This document shows positions 25,701-37,928 of a DNA stretch of 61,204 nucleotides, one piece after another. How positions within the stretch are numbered: the stretch's first letter is position 1; each line of letters starts with the position of its first letter. Source of the stretch: Bondarzewia mesenterica. Taxonomy: Eukaryota; Basidiomycota; Agaricomycetes; Russulales; Bondarzewiaceae. The DNA lies in assembly GCA_004802705.1 (NCBI GenBank), contig SGPL01000154.1, positions 1 to 61,204 on the forward strand, in the 5' to 3' direction. The notes under the pieces were generated by a model. The model was not told where the DNA came from and searched no databases. It was given only the letters and a program-made list of their open reading frames with translations. The translations under genes were made by a program, and so were the position numbers.

Positions 25701-28700
25701 AAGTCACCGGTCAAGACAGCGTGAGGGATAAGCTCGAGAATCTGTGATTCCCGTCGGGCTCGAATGATCATATCGTTCTTATCGTGCTTCAGGGCGAAAT
25801 ATAGCTGCGCGGAAGTCAGAACCCAAGCGGTTAATTGAGCAAAATCTGAGAGGCACCTGATATCCAGATATCAAATTGAGCGTCACGAACTCCATCCCTG
25901 GAAGATCTGCCGGTACTACATCAAGAATTTTCTGCAAAAAGATGTCAGAACCATGAAGCTCATGCGTATCGAAGGATACTCACATTGCCAAAAATGCGAG
26001 AATAAACAGGATGCCTGACTATCTCTCGTGGAAGGCGTCCAAGCGGCTTGCCATCGATGAGGAGGCGGCCCTCTAGTAGATTGTACTGAATTTTCTGTGC
26101 AACTTGCCCGACACCAGACGCAGTCCAACAAGTCAGCCAGCGGGAATTGGGAGCGGCCAGCTGGTCCCATACGCCACTTTCTCTGCAAAAGCCTGACCAT
26201 AAGGAGACGATGGCATCGTCAAGACCCTGATTGTTCGCCAAGGCGCGTTTTAGTAAAAAGGGCTCGAGCGAGTGCGACAGGCGTCTGTCACGAGATAGAA
26301 GCTTCTGAAACTCCGGAGAAACTTTCTCAAGGACGGGAGGCTGATTGTCGTACACTGAAATAGCGCATTGCACGAGAATGGAGACATCCTCATCAGTCCG
26401 CAACAGGTGGGGCAAATGCTCTGGATCGACGTCATATGTGGCCCTGCATGTGGCGGCCATTTGACAGAGACGAATCTGACTCTCGTTGACATGCTTTTCA
26501 TCACTTGCCCTCAAATTCTCAGCGAGCTCGCGCACCCATTGGAAGGTCACATCGCGGGCTTTCCTCAGCAGTTTATACCCCGCTTCATGTACATCGTGCT
26601 CACCAGCAGACGCCAGGATTTGAGCAGTGAGAAGGACTATAGATAGTTGTGAGCCCCTCGGAGATGAAGCAGTTGAAGACAAAAGCCTACGCACTTATAG
26701 TCCTCGCGGTAACCCCCTCCAACCAGTTGGCTTGTACGTTCCCCAGCAGACGGTCCAACTCCCACAGCAATACATGACAAAATTCTGCGCTCCTCAGTTC
26801 CGCATGCCACTCATGGTGAGTGCCATCTTCAGAAAGCGGCCCAACCTGCCAGGCTGATTGAGTGATCAAAGTATGAACCTCCTCCCGATTGAAGGTAAGG
26901 GAATTCGAGGAAACTTCACGAGCGACGTTCAACCATTGAAGTCGTGGTCCACTTCGCAAGGAGGCGAATGCGAGGTGTTCGTGAAGACTGAGGTCTTTCG
27001 GACACTCGAACTGATCTGCGATAACCCGGTTTGAGGTATGGTCGGTCCGCTCCACAACAAACTGCAAGTAGCTGTAAGGGCTGTCGGAAGAGATGTTGAG
27101 CGTACAGTATTGGGTGACGTTCGACGTGGTAAAAGGGCCAGCCGCCCACGCACTCCCTTCCTTGTCGAAGAGCTTGAATTGCAAACCATTATTGACGCAG
27201 ACTGAGGATTCGTCAGCAGGAAGGCTTATATTTTTGTAATGCGAGTTCATGAACGATTTCGTGTTTGATGCAAGGGTAATGCGATTGGCTGAATTGTGTG
27301 AAACACGATGTGCGAGGCCAGAATAGTCCTCCAGAAGAATGCATGGACTGGCCTTCGACTTGAGCTGGTAAGGTATCCCGATGTCGCACAGAATTTTGTA
27401 TGTCATAGACCTCCAAGTGGAAAAGAATGGTGGGCATGATAATTCGAAGACTACCATTTTCGCATGCAATGTGTCCTGGGGCAGCGGCCATTCATGAATT
27501 TCGATCTTCATTTTTTTTGCACGATGTTCGAGCTGGCACTTTTGACACTTTTGTCGCCACTTGGATTTCTTCCCAGTTCCATGTTTTTCGTGCTCCAACC
27601 CCGATGCCTGGTTAATGATTAATCTATACTCAGCATTCATGGTTATGAGCTCAGAACGCTTTGTTTCCCTTTCTTCCCCAGCGTCGCGTTCAATCCTCGC
27701 CTTCAAAAGTTGGGGATCCATGGACTGATCGAAAAATGCGACAGAAAATGATGTAGAAGAAGGTTGGTTGGAAAAGACCGAGGTTCGCCTTGATGCATCG
27801 GCATGGCGCTTGCGGAGATATTTCTCAACGGCAATCAATCGCTCCAGAGACTGAGATCCACGAAGTAGGAGCGGCCCAAGGAAGTTGAGAGGAATCTCGG
27901 GGGAATAATCACGAAGCAATGGGCATTGACCGATGACCAGCTTGTCCAAACCAACCCAGAGCTCCATGATCGTCATGAGCATAATGGACTGATCTTCCGC
28001 ATTAGATTCGTAGGCTTTGCAAGCATCAGTAATGTATTGATCCATGCAAGATGCCAACGTGGCATAGGCTGATCCATCGGACAAGTTCTCGGTCACCCAA
28101 GTATCCAAATGATCCTGGACAGACAGTTCAAAATCGGCGAGGGCGACATGCGACTCAGCTTCGACGGCCTTGGATAATGCGTTGCCACAGAACAAGCGGA
28201 AATTGCGGGTATTGCACAACCGCGGCGAATGGTTTGGTCCAAATTCTGAGATCGTGGTGCCAACAGAATCCCGTTTGAGGACTTTGGAGAGATAATCGCG
28301 CGAGTTGCGAAGAGATATGGTGGTATCGCGGAGGATGTCGAGCTGAGAAGGATCCCAGCGTGGTGACACCGCTTGGGCAGCTTGTACGGCAGACCACCTG
28401 GTTTGAAGCACAGCTTCTGTCGCGTCTGCTGCTGATTCCACTTCTCGCAGTACGAAATCGGGAGCGGATGAGTCGAGTTTGTAGAGCCGGCGGCCGGTCT
28501 TCGCCCTCATGACGAAAAGGAGATCGCTAGAAAAGTCATCCTTCAAGCACAATTTCAAGGTCTTCGCCATCAGGAAGAGCATGAAGGACTTGTACTCCAG
28601 CGCGTTATCGAGAGACGTCTGTATCAAGACACGGATGATAAGCCAGATGGGTGATCTCCGCCAGGGTTTGAAAGCGTCGCTCCACACGACATCGTCCGCG

Positions 28701-29444
28701 ATCCGCTTGGTGATACGACGAACATCCGCCTCCTTGCCCATTCCACGTAAAATGCCGATGAGAAGCTGTGAAATATAGCAGGGATCCGCAGTCTCTCGTA
28801 CTTCGCGCACTATTGATCCGGCCTTCTTCGTGGTCGCCACCGAATCCAAGATATCAACGTCCATCTGCACGATGAAGGAAGCAAGTTCCTTGAGGAAGGC
28901 AGGGTCTTTGACAATATTGGCGGGTACTTCGACGGTTGGCCCAGGGTACGAGCAGCGCAGCTTGCCTGTGGTAGACATGACCGCGCTCGCCAGGGGTGCG
29001 ACCTCGAAGACCTCGAACACGGTTTTGTCTTGATACTTCCTCAGTACAATGGCTGCATTCTGAGCCCGGACGTGCAGGGCAAGGATATCTTAGAGGTCAG
29101 CGGGTCAGCGCAGAGACACGGCGTTATTATCCGAAACACTAACTTCCTGGTTTCAATTCGCCTATTATATGCATGAGCTGAAGCGTTCCAAAAGGCGCAT
29201 CGATTGATGAGCGGAGATGTTCAAGCATTTGGAGGATGTGCGACCATTGTTCTTGTCCTTGGATATGCTGTTGATAATCACGAGCGAATTGGACAGTGAG
29301 TTGACACAGAAGAGAGTTGTCGCGCCGTTCCGCATCGTCGCCAGCAGCCTCTTGTGGCAATTTGGGTGGAAGAAAAACGTGGTTCGCGACGGAACGCAAA
29401 TGTTCACCTTTAATGTTTGCAATGTTGAGGGTCGTAAATGACAT
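19765..29444 (-). CDS. Giant DUF6606/DUF3638/DUF3645 ATPase-like protein
   Basis: About 3,000 residues. The family is often auto-annotated as ubiquitin hydrolase in fungi, but I see no catalytic Cys box that proves this. It starts MSFTTLNIANIKGEHLRSV (29444), typical of the N-terminal DUF6606 region (NHVFLPPKLPQ). Long helical exons follow. DUF3638 has a P-loop-like LNMGEGKSSVIVPLVSAAL (about 23000) and a DESDEILHVRYQLVYTIG acidic motif (about 22600). DUF3645 follows (CLSYYYGGLTKNQLL, about 21930), then YLDDAHTRGTDLQLP (about 21190) and CMRMRKLGNGQSVMFCAP across an intron at about 21020-21065. These are superfamily-2-like elements: GEGKS = motif I, DDAH = motif II position, RMRKLG = motif VI-like. 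It ends FVAHDL. One extra T (A4 at 24316-24319 on the plus strand) breaks the frame between SLSAMTF and GSPHLQDLAPVLLAFATN. Confidence 0.82.
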
Positions 29445-30946
29445 TGTGTGGTGGTTGCAGACAAAGAATGCTACGGTAATGCTGCAGCACGCACGGTGTG
29501 CCCCATGCCCTGCGCGCCTATAAAGTCACACAAGTAAACAACGGCCCTTCGATGATCAACTTCCGCAGTTGGAGAGTATGATTGTACAAATAACAAATAT
29601 AATAGTTTCTCAAAAGAACTCACCAAAAGTCCAGGTTGTGAGTACTCCTCGAGGCGCCCTCGACGTTATCTCTCTACCACAAGACACGCTGAGTTCACCC
29701 TACGTAGGTCGCAAAAACATTGTCGAGTCGGAGTTCAACGTGTTTGCGCTGCCAATTGATGTGCAGCGTACGGGAGTATGATCAGAATGCAACTTCGTGG
29801 GGCCTACCTGCGATTATGAGTAAGGCAGTGTAAAGACCATAATCAAATGTGAACAAGGACGCACAAGGACGACGCCATGCGGCATCATCGAAGCTCCATG
29901 AGATGTGAATGCATGAAGGCAAAGCGTTCTGCAGCGAGCAGACCTTACGTTCATTCTGTTTCCTATTCCATCGACATCACCATATTTACGAACTCCTCAC
30001 AGACGTCGAAAAGTGAGTATCAAGAATCAGAACAGAAGGACGCACCTTGAGCTTTTCTGCCGCGTCAAATTGATTGAATGAGACGCACTACACTGGTATG
30101 CGTTATCTCCAATTTCAAGACGTCGCACACGCGGGACCAGACCAGCGACGAGCAGGGTGCGCGGTATCTCGGACACCGAGCCAGCAAGGTTACAAATAGT
30201 AGAGCTGTATGTGCTGCACGGGCTTTCTGTCATACACGGCCAAACGCCGTCTGCGTCGACCTAACCCTGGATCAGATCCTATCAGATCGCGTCAATTCAA
30301 GACTGTGGGAAGGCTGCTGGAACCGCGACCTGGGCTCTGATCAGCTCTGATCGTGTTTGGATACACGTCAGTTGAACGAAAGCAAAATTAGGTATCATCT
30401 CTGTTTTGGGATGTGGGACCAGGAGGACAGTGGGAGCAGGACACACCGAAAACCGAAAGGCTTGTTGTATTTACACAACTACACTAGTATTCAAATCTAG
30501 GACTCACTACTCAGCGTGATAACATCCAGTATTCATACAATCTATTATTTCTCGAAAATTCACATTCGAGAAAGCCAAGGCGACGTTCGAAGTAAGTGTA
30601 GGGTGGTACTCCGCAAGGGCATCAACTGCTAAGTAATTGCCGCAAGACTCGCTACTTTCCTGGTAAGATCCGAGTTTTGCGCAGCTCTCCCATCGCCAAT
30701 TATACGACCCTCGCCCTTGCAAGCGTCGCACGCAGCAAAAGTTGCTGGGCTTGCGACAAGGAATGAGCTCTTACTGTACCCCAAAGCATAACAGCGTGGA
30801 CCGAAGTCTGAAGTAGCACGTTTCCTGAGTAAGAAAACACGAATAATCAGCACAATTCATGCTTGCATATTTGATCGTGCGCAAATTGACAAAAAAAAAG
30901 AAGCTTACCTACGGACAGTAGTAACATGAGGCGAGAGGAAGACAGG
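29445..30946. other. Intergenic, no gene recognised
   Basis: About 1.5 kb upstream of the giant gene and downstream of the nucleotidyltransferase-fold gene. Open frames (for example 30078-30350 plus and 30507-30853 minus) are short and unsupported. No repeats or RNA genes found by eye. Confidence 0.4.
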
Positions 30947-31840
30947 TCAATCCTTCGGCGGAACTAGTGATTCCTCTTCCTGCATCGGTAGACTAATCAT
31001 CTCTTTCCAACTATCGGTCGACATTATGGTCTCCAAGCTTATCATCAAACCAGTATGTTCCATGTACTTGTCGTAGTCGAACCGTATCTTGATGCCACGC
31101 TCTTCGAGCCAGTATGTGAGGTATTCGATGTCACTCCTATCGGAGAGGTTCTTCTGCATGGTTTTTGGGCGGGTAGAGGCGTAGTTCATTGACCAACGCT
31201 TGAACTTCGTCAGGATTAAAATTGAAGGGTGCAGGATCGGGATGGCTAGATGAAGACGGAGCTTCAAGATTGCTTTTCGAGGAAGAAGAACTTGAAAGAA
31301 ACGCGCACGATACGTTGTGACTTTGTAAGTCGGTTCAGCAACAACGGGAAGACCTAGAGTGCCCGCTGACAAGGTCTCTATAAGGACGTTGTCCTTGCGT
31401 TTACTGACAAGCTCGTCGCCAGTCATGTTCTCGTCCGTTTGCTATGCGTGGGTGGAATTCGTATTTGGTCAGAAAAATAGTATGTCTTATATCAATGAGG
31501 CTGATTAACCTTCACAAAATATAGCTTGATCCCGGCCTGCGCAAAGCGGCTATCCAATTCTGCCAACTGATCGCGTAGGGACATGAGGTCGACGTTCTTC
31601 GTCTCGATGAGAACATCGATGTCGTACTGGTCCGCAGTTAAGTTAGTCCAATGAAATAGTATATGTTCCGTGAAAACTTATTTCGGTAGGACGCATACTT
31701 CCCAGAAGTGACCATGCAAACCCTCCAATGAATGCATGGGGACAGCCCATCTCGGCCAGAATTTTGGACAGAGCATGAGCCGCACGAAGATGATCATCAT
31801 GGGATTTGGATACGGATATGATAGGACGCCGTCCTGACAT
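30947..31840 (-). CDS. Pol-beta-like nucleotidyltransferase-fold protein
   Basis: Starts MSGRRPIISVSKSHDDH at 31840. Exon 1 gives AEMGCPHAFIGGFAWSLLGS and ends RPTE. Exon 2 opens DIDVLIETKNVDLMSLRDQL. Together these make the minimal nucleotidyltransferase signature: GG, a small helix with GS, then D-h-D. Exon 3 runs from QTDENMTGDEL to LVPPKD and carries ILHPSILILTKFKRW, a family feature in agaricomycetes. The intron between RPTE and DIDV (31624-31681) keeps frame only if spliced as AT..AC. The intron before QTDEN (about 31444-31509) is GT..AG. Substrate is unknown; related folds include aminoglycoside nucleotidyltransferases and antitoxin/toxin pairs, so I assign no activity. A dead copy lies at 43048-43520. 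Confidence 0.75.
31624..31681 (-). other. Apparent AT-AC intron (58 nt) in the nucleotidyltransferase gene
   Basis: The intron reads ATAAGTTTTC at its 5' end and ..GGACCAGTAC at its 3' end, with CTAAC and CTTAAC candidate branch sites shortly upstream of the acceptor. Spliced, it joins RPTE to DIDVLIE in phase 0. No GT donor/AG acceptor combination nearby keeps this frame. The 5' end looks like a normal GTAAGT site with G1 changed to A. Confidence 0.6.
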
Positions 31841-33658
31841 CGTAGATAAGTATCCTACGGTACAGACAAGACTAGATAGATCTACGAGGCAATAGCAGTG
31901 AGAGTCGAGTGAGCGTTTCTCGACAGCTAATAGACATCGAAGGCACTCACTTTGAAAGTCCGCACCAATCCGGACCGGCCCACCCGTTGTCTCCCACTGC
32001 CAATTGTCTCCATGATTTCCAACACTCACCTCTTTCCCAGTTGAACATCTCAGTTCTAATATTACTCTTGCGCACATCCTCGCCAGATTTGAGTCCCCTT
32101 CACGGTATGTCTGCCTTTCTGTCATTGCTCATCTCAGTCTCAGCCTGGTAGTGCGGGGTCGACATCTCGTACATCTCTGCCCTCCACCTGCCGACGTTTC
32201 ATCTGTATACTAGTTATATTGTTGATAACTCCGCCAAATCGATCAGAGCACGGAAGGATAGTCCAGCCTGTTCTCAAGATTCGAAAGTCTGTAGCGAGAT
32301 GAACACACCAAAAGTAACTCCTGGCCATTGTTTTCATGCGACGTACGAACATCCCTTCACAATAATAACAGCATTCGCCGGTCTCGTTGTCACATTGTGG
32401 GAGAGAATCGGCATAACTTCACGTCCATGATTTCACCCTCTGATGGGCGAGTCGCGACAAAGCAGTAATAAAGTTCTGGCGGGGACGCCGTTGACCAACT
32501 TCCAGCATGGGGGAAATGAGCACTCGTAGTCGTGTAACAGGCGCGTTTCCCGCGCCGTTCTAATTTCTCTACGAAGGCTCTACAGTTGACTATCTCATAA
32601 TGCATAAGGTCATAATGCATAATATCTCATATTGCATGACATTTTTCATCCCCAAACTGTCAGGCACCTGCCAAAATGCCATCTCCTAATGCATAAACCT
32701 TATAATGCATAGGGTTGAGCTCTCCCCGACAGTATGCATTATGAGATAGTCAACTGTAGTAGCAACTGGATAGACAAGGTGAGCCCATCGATATCACCCC
32801 GCGTCCAAGCGCATCTTCGTCTTCGGGAAGATGACGTATCAGAATCTGGGACTGAATATCATGTGTGGAGGGCCGAGAAGGGATATATGACTGAGGCGTG
32901 GTGTGAGCGAGCACAGCAATTCTTAGCCGCTTTGCTTACAGCTGTAGTCTGTTCTGGGAAGGCTTCCAAGACGTAAGTCACAGGCCAGCATTGGGAGTTT
33001 CTGCAGCTACATTATCGAAAGAGAATTTAATTGACCTTGCTGCAGATGGCAGATTACTCTAGTGTGCTGAGAACTGCGGGTCATTGAGAGGGTCTAAGTA
33101 TGTAGCTTCAGGGGTCTTCATAGAATCGTAATTCTAAGTTGAGTTTCTTTCTGTTCGCTCAAGCAGTAGCACCCGTTTTCCTTGCTCATTTACAGTTCCC
33201 TCCATCAATGATGCTGCTGTTCTTTATCTGTCGCTTCATCTGTGGTGATGAAATTAGCCCTCGCGTCTGCCACCGTCCGGCAGAGTCCTTGTCACACCGC
33301 TCAAGCTCCATGGATGCATTCATGGAAGAGTGTGTCCAGATGTGGGTATGTGTATTGGCATGCGGTCACAACCTTGATATATGTAAGTCCAACATAGGTC
33401 TGCCAATGACGTCGTTGATTGATCCTTATATAAAGTCTTCCTAGACGCGTTTGTGCACCATCTTCTGCACTTCCAACGAAGACTTAATCGGAGATGCCTT
33501 GTGTATGTGTTTATTTCGGACAGGTCAATGATGGCTAACGATTCACTGGATCGATCAGGATCAAGACCCGAAGGAAACGCTCGACTTGAAGCCCGAGGTG
33601 TGTAGAGTGGCATCGTATTATCCGATCTGCTGATTACTCAACGTTGAGGGCACCACGG
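31841..33658. other. Intergenic, holds one MITE, no gene recognised
   Basis: About 1.8 kb between the divergent nucleotidyltransferase and TPR-CHAT genes. The first 200 bases match the sequence upstream of the dead copy at 43 kb. A short inverted-repeat transposon sits at 32583-32756. A frame at 33139-33444 has no recognisable features and I do not call it. Confidence 0.45.
32581..32758. mobile_element. MITE with TA target site, 24-bp perfect TIRs
   Basis: Ends CAGTTGACTATCTCATAATG.. (32583-32606) and its exact reverse complement (32733-32756) are perfect over 24 bp. Both are flanked by TA (32581-32582 and 32757-32758), the target duplication expected of the Tc1/mariner/pogo superfamily. The interior has no coding capacity. 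The 9-mer TAATGCATA occurs at 32598, 32613, 32687 and 32703 and inverted at 32733: subterminal repeats of the kind transposases bind. Confidence 0.88.
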
Positions 33659-36600
33659 ATGTATCAACAGGATGGCCAAGAGTCAGCCGACTCATTCGCT
33701 CTCGCTAAATCGACTTTCAGAGAATGCAAAGAGGCCGGTCAACTGTCAGATCTCGAGAACGCAATTTCTCTCCTCCGTCGGGCTCTTGATCGGCGGCCGG
33801 AACCCCATCCTCTCCGATCTGGTTCACTGAATCATCTTGCAACAGCCCTAGTGACTAAATTTTATCGAACGGGTGACGCGCAGGACCTGGGGGACGCCAT
33901 TTCATTGTACAACACCGTGGCACTTGAGGCACGACAGGACACGGTGGATGCTGAACTCGACGATGACGATGACGAACGTTCAGTCGCCCAACTCCAAGTA
34001 AGTTTGCACCCTGAGTTCTCATTGCATTAATTGAGAATTCGACAGATTCTGCAGCAGAAGGAGAACGTCGAAGAGAATGGCGAATGCTCCGATATGATAA
34101 ATCTCGCCCTTGCGAGTATAAACAAATACAATCATGCGGCATCGATCTCGAGTCTGAATACGTCGATCTTTTTACACCGTGAAGCGCTTCGACCACGACC
34201 TGTTCCTCACGCCCAACGGTTCGCCTTACTGACTGGTCTCGCGGACGCCCTTGCTGCGAGATTTCGTATAGCGGAATCGGTAGGGGACCTGGATGAGGCA
34301 ATCTCGTTCCATGGTGAAACTCTAGATCTTTCACTGGGATTTGATCCTGATCAAGAGTCATTACTTCTGTCTCTTACTGGTGCTTTCCTCACGAGATTCA
34401 ACCATGCCGGCCAATTTCGCGATCTTGACGATGCGCTAGTTTGTATGGAACGTGTCAACGAAGGACGCAGAGCACGGAGCATCAAAGTCCACGAGGCGAA
34501 AACTTTGGTTTACCTTGCTGACACCCTGCTGGGGGGGTTTGATCATTCAAGTGAAGTATCAGACTTGGATCGGGCAACGTTACTTTACAGAAATGCTCTC
34601 TCTCTTTTGCCTGTCAATCACTCCCTTCGATATGGTGTCCTCGCCAATCTTGCCACCGCCCTCGTCAGACGATTCCGGCAGATGGGCGGACTTGAAGATC
34701 TCAACGAGGCACTCTCGCTCAATCATGACGTTCTCAAACAGCTACCTGCTTCCCACCCTAATCGACAGGGAATGCTCCACAACCTTGCCAATGTCCTGTC
34801 CGTCCGGTTCGAACAGACGAGTCAGCTTACTGACCTGGATGAGGCAGTGTCACTGCATCGAGAAGCACTCCTGCTGTGCTCAGCACCCCATCCTGATCGT
34901 TCCATGTCGCTCAACAGCCTTGCTAGTGTTTTGTTCGCCCGATTTCGCCAGACGGGTGAGTTTGTTGACATGGATGAAGCGGTCTCACTTCACCGCGAAG
35001 CACTCGAACTCTGTCCACCGCCCCATCCTGGTCGATCGTGGTCTCTCAATTCTCTTGCCAACACACTCTCAACTCGGTTCCGTCTGACAGCTCAGCTCGC
35101 TGATCTTGATGAGGCAGTTTCTCTTCACCGCGAAGCGCTCAAGCTCCGTCCATCACCGCATCCAGAACGATCGGGATCCCTTAATGATCTTGCGTGTGCC
35201 CTTGACAGCCGCTTTCGACGAATAGGTGACCTTGATGATCTGAACGAGGCAATCTTACTTCATCGAGAAGCGCTCGAGCTGCGTCCAGTACCCCACCCCA
35301 ATCGATCTTCGACTTTCAACAATCTGGCCACTACCCTTTCAGCTCGGTTTCGCCACACAGGTCAGCTTGCTGACCTCGATGAGGCAGTCGCACTCCATCG
35401 TGAAGCGATGCAACTGCTCCCAGCACCCCATTCCAGTCGATCATTGTCACTTGATAACCTTGCTAATACTCTTTTAGCCCATTTTCGACAGACGGATCGG
35501 CTTTTGGATCTCGACGAGGCAATCTCACTTCATCATGAAGCGCTCGAGCTACGTCCTATGCCTCATCCCGATCGATCAATGTCACTCAACAATCTTGGGT
35601 TTTCGCTCGAAACCCGGTTTCGAAAGACAGGTCGTCTTGTTGATATTGACGAGGCGATCTTACTTCTTCGAGAGGGGCTGCGACTGTGTCCTGCGCCCCA
35701 TGTTATTAGATCGCACTGTCTCACCAACTTGGCCAATGCTCTTGGTGAGCGGTTTGGCAAGACGCGTCAGCTCGTTGACCTGGATGAGGCTGTTTCATAT
35801 CAACGAGAAGCACTCGGACTGCATCCTGTACCCCATCCTCAGCGACCCTATTCGCTCAACAACCTTTCCAAAGCACTTTTCACCCGATATGATCACGTCA
35901 GGCTACTCTCCGATATTGAAGACGCCATCGCACTGTCTCGGGAATCGCTTGATTTGCTACCCTTGGGTCATGCAGATCGATGCAATTTTTCATCCAATTT
36001 GGGGATGATACTCGCGGAGCTATATCAAACCAGACAGCAAGGCTCTCTGGATGATGTTGTGGCTTCCTTTCGCACTGCAGTCTCGTGTTCTTCTGCACCT
36101 GCTTTCGAGCGGTTTGATGCTGCTAAACGTTGGGCACGTTGCACAGACCCCGTTCACGATTCTGCTTTGGAGGCCTACCAGGCCGCAATTGAACTCTTAC
36201 CTCGCATTGCTATGTTCGGACTGAATTTGCAGTCACGTCAAGAGGTTTTAACTTCCAGAAGTGACGGCTTGGCTCGCGACGCTGCTGCATGTGCCGTTCG
36301 ATTGGGCCGATTGGATAAGGCAGTTGAACTGCTTGAGGAGGGTCGGACGGTCTTCTGGTCGCAGGCGCTCAGACTTCGAACTCCGTTGGACTCACTTCGA
36401 GCTGAAGCACCAGAACTCTCAAAGCAATTGGAGGGTATTTCAATGGCTCTTGAGCAGGGCTCCAAGCGGGACGAGTGCAGAAGACTATCCGATAGCCAGC
36501 AGATAGTGATGTCGATAGAACAGGAGGCCATTCGTTATCGTGGTCTCGACGAGGAATGGCACGCCACACTCGAAGAAATCCGAAGACTTGACCAGTTTCA

Positions 36601-37928
36601 TGATTTCCTACGTCCGCGACCTTTTGCCGAACTTCAGGTTGCAGCATCCTGTGGTCCCGTCGTCATCATTAATTCCAGCAAATCACATTGCGATATGTTA
36701 ATCCTGACTTCGACCGGTATCAAGCGTCTTCCACTGCCTGACTTCACCAGTATGGACGCAGAACATCTCGTTGATGCAACTCGGCTCGCGATAACACTCT
36801 CGCCCCTCCCGCAGGATCTTCAATCATCTCTCACCGTGCTCGCTGACAAGTTACGAAGTTATGAAGATACTCCTACAGTGCTGGAGCAGGATCGACATTT
36901 TCATGTCAAGCGTACACACATCCCGCGGATGGATTCTGACGGGATTTTTCGGCACGTTCTGGAAATATTGTGGGGATATATTGTTGAGCCCGTCATTCGC
37001 TCGCTGGAATTGCAGGTAAAAATCTATCTCACCATTGTGTTGTTCTTACTCACGGCGTCCCCACTCTCTTCACAGAAATCGGACTCACCCCCGCGGCTAT
37101 GGTGGTACCCTACAGGACACTTCGCATTTCTACCCATTCACGCAGCTGGAATATATGGGGTTATGAACGGAAAAAACACTTCTGACTACGTCGTTTCATC
37201 CTACACACACACGTTGAACGCGCTCTTGTCACCTCTGCCTCCTGTCGCGAATTCATTCAAAGTCCTAGTCGTCATACACTCCCCAACAGGCAGGCAGGCA
37301 TTGCCATACACCCGGGACGAACTGCAGAAGATAGAGTGTCGTGTGCCCGATGAGTGTTTGGTCAAGTTGGGCATCCCTGGAGCACCTTCATCTGTGGAGA
37401 ATATCGTTTCCCACCTTCCCTCTGCTTCCATGGTCCATTTCGCATGTCATGGGATACAGCATCCGAGTAATCCACTGAAGAGTGCCCTCCTTCTGCAGGA
37501 TGGCCGTTTGAAGGTCTCTCAAATCATGGAACAGTCCATGCCGAACGCATCGTTGGCATTCCTCAGCGCATGCCAGACGGCCATGGGCGACGAAAACGTT
37601 CCCGATGAAGCCATGCATCTTGCAGCGACCCTCTTATTCGCCGGGTTCCGTGGAGTGGTGGCGACGATGTGGTGAGTGTGTCTCTCTGATGGCTTTAGTA
37701 TCGGTAATTTCTCAGTGCGAGAGCGACAGGTCGATGCATGATATGGACGGCCCTAAAATTGTGGATGAATTTTATCGTTACCTTTTCGAAGATGAGGCTG
37801 GTGCGCCGGTACCACCATACCCCAACACGACTCGTGCCGCTCGGGCTCTGCATCTCGCTGTCGCGAAACTGCGTGCCCAGAACTGCGCTTTCAAACGCTG
37901 GGTCCCATTCGTTCACCTTGGGTTGTGA
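33659..37928 (+). CDS. TPR-CHAT protein (caspase-like protease domain)
   Basis: About 16 tandem units of a 45-residue TPR variant (consensus DLDEAVSLHREALELxPxPH followed by a second helix), then a C-terminal CHAT domain, a clan CD peptidase relative of caspases and separase. Both catalytic residues are present: His in VHFACHG (codon 37448-37450) and Cys in FLSACQTAMG (codon 37571-37573). The first ATG is 33659 (MYQQDGQESADSF). Introns: 33998-34045, 37016-37075 and 37672-37729. Spliced, the last gives ATMWSMHDMDGPKIVDEFY, and the protein ends RWVPFVHLGL. I see no N-terminal signalling domain, so upstream exons may be missed. Known relatives include bacterial TPR-CHAT effectors, and fungal CHAT genes near gasdermin-like genes. 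Role here, probably proteolytic surveillance, is inferred. Confidence 0.85.
33725..36080 (+). repeat. 135-bp coding tandem repeats (TPR array)
   Basis: Units of 45 codons run head to tail. The best conserved block is about 34830-35860, where eight units share DLDEAVSLHREAL, PHPxRSxSLNNLA and RFRxTGxL. Outer units are more diverged, a pattern expected from unequal exchange or conversion in the middle of an array. Confidence 0.85.

Noticed and set aside
31624..31681. U12-type reading of the AT-AC intron
   Set aside because: The donor is ATAAGT rather than ATATCC, although a CTTAAC branch-like string is present; a U2-type AT-AC intron fits better.
32734..32976. Plus-strand frame beginning inside the MITE
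   Set aside because: Its start codon lies in the terminal inverted repeat and the rest has no recognisable content.
33139..33444. Plus-strand frame of 101 codons with a hydrophobic start
   Set aside because: Looks like a signal peptide at first, but there is no downstream domain or exon support; treated as chance.
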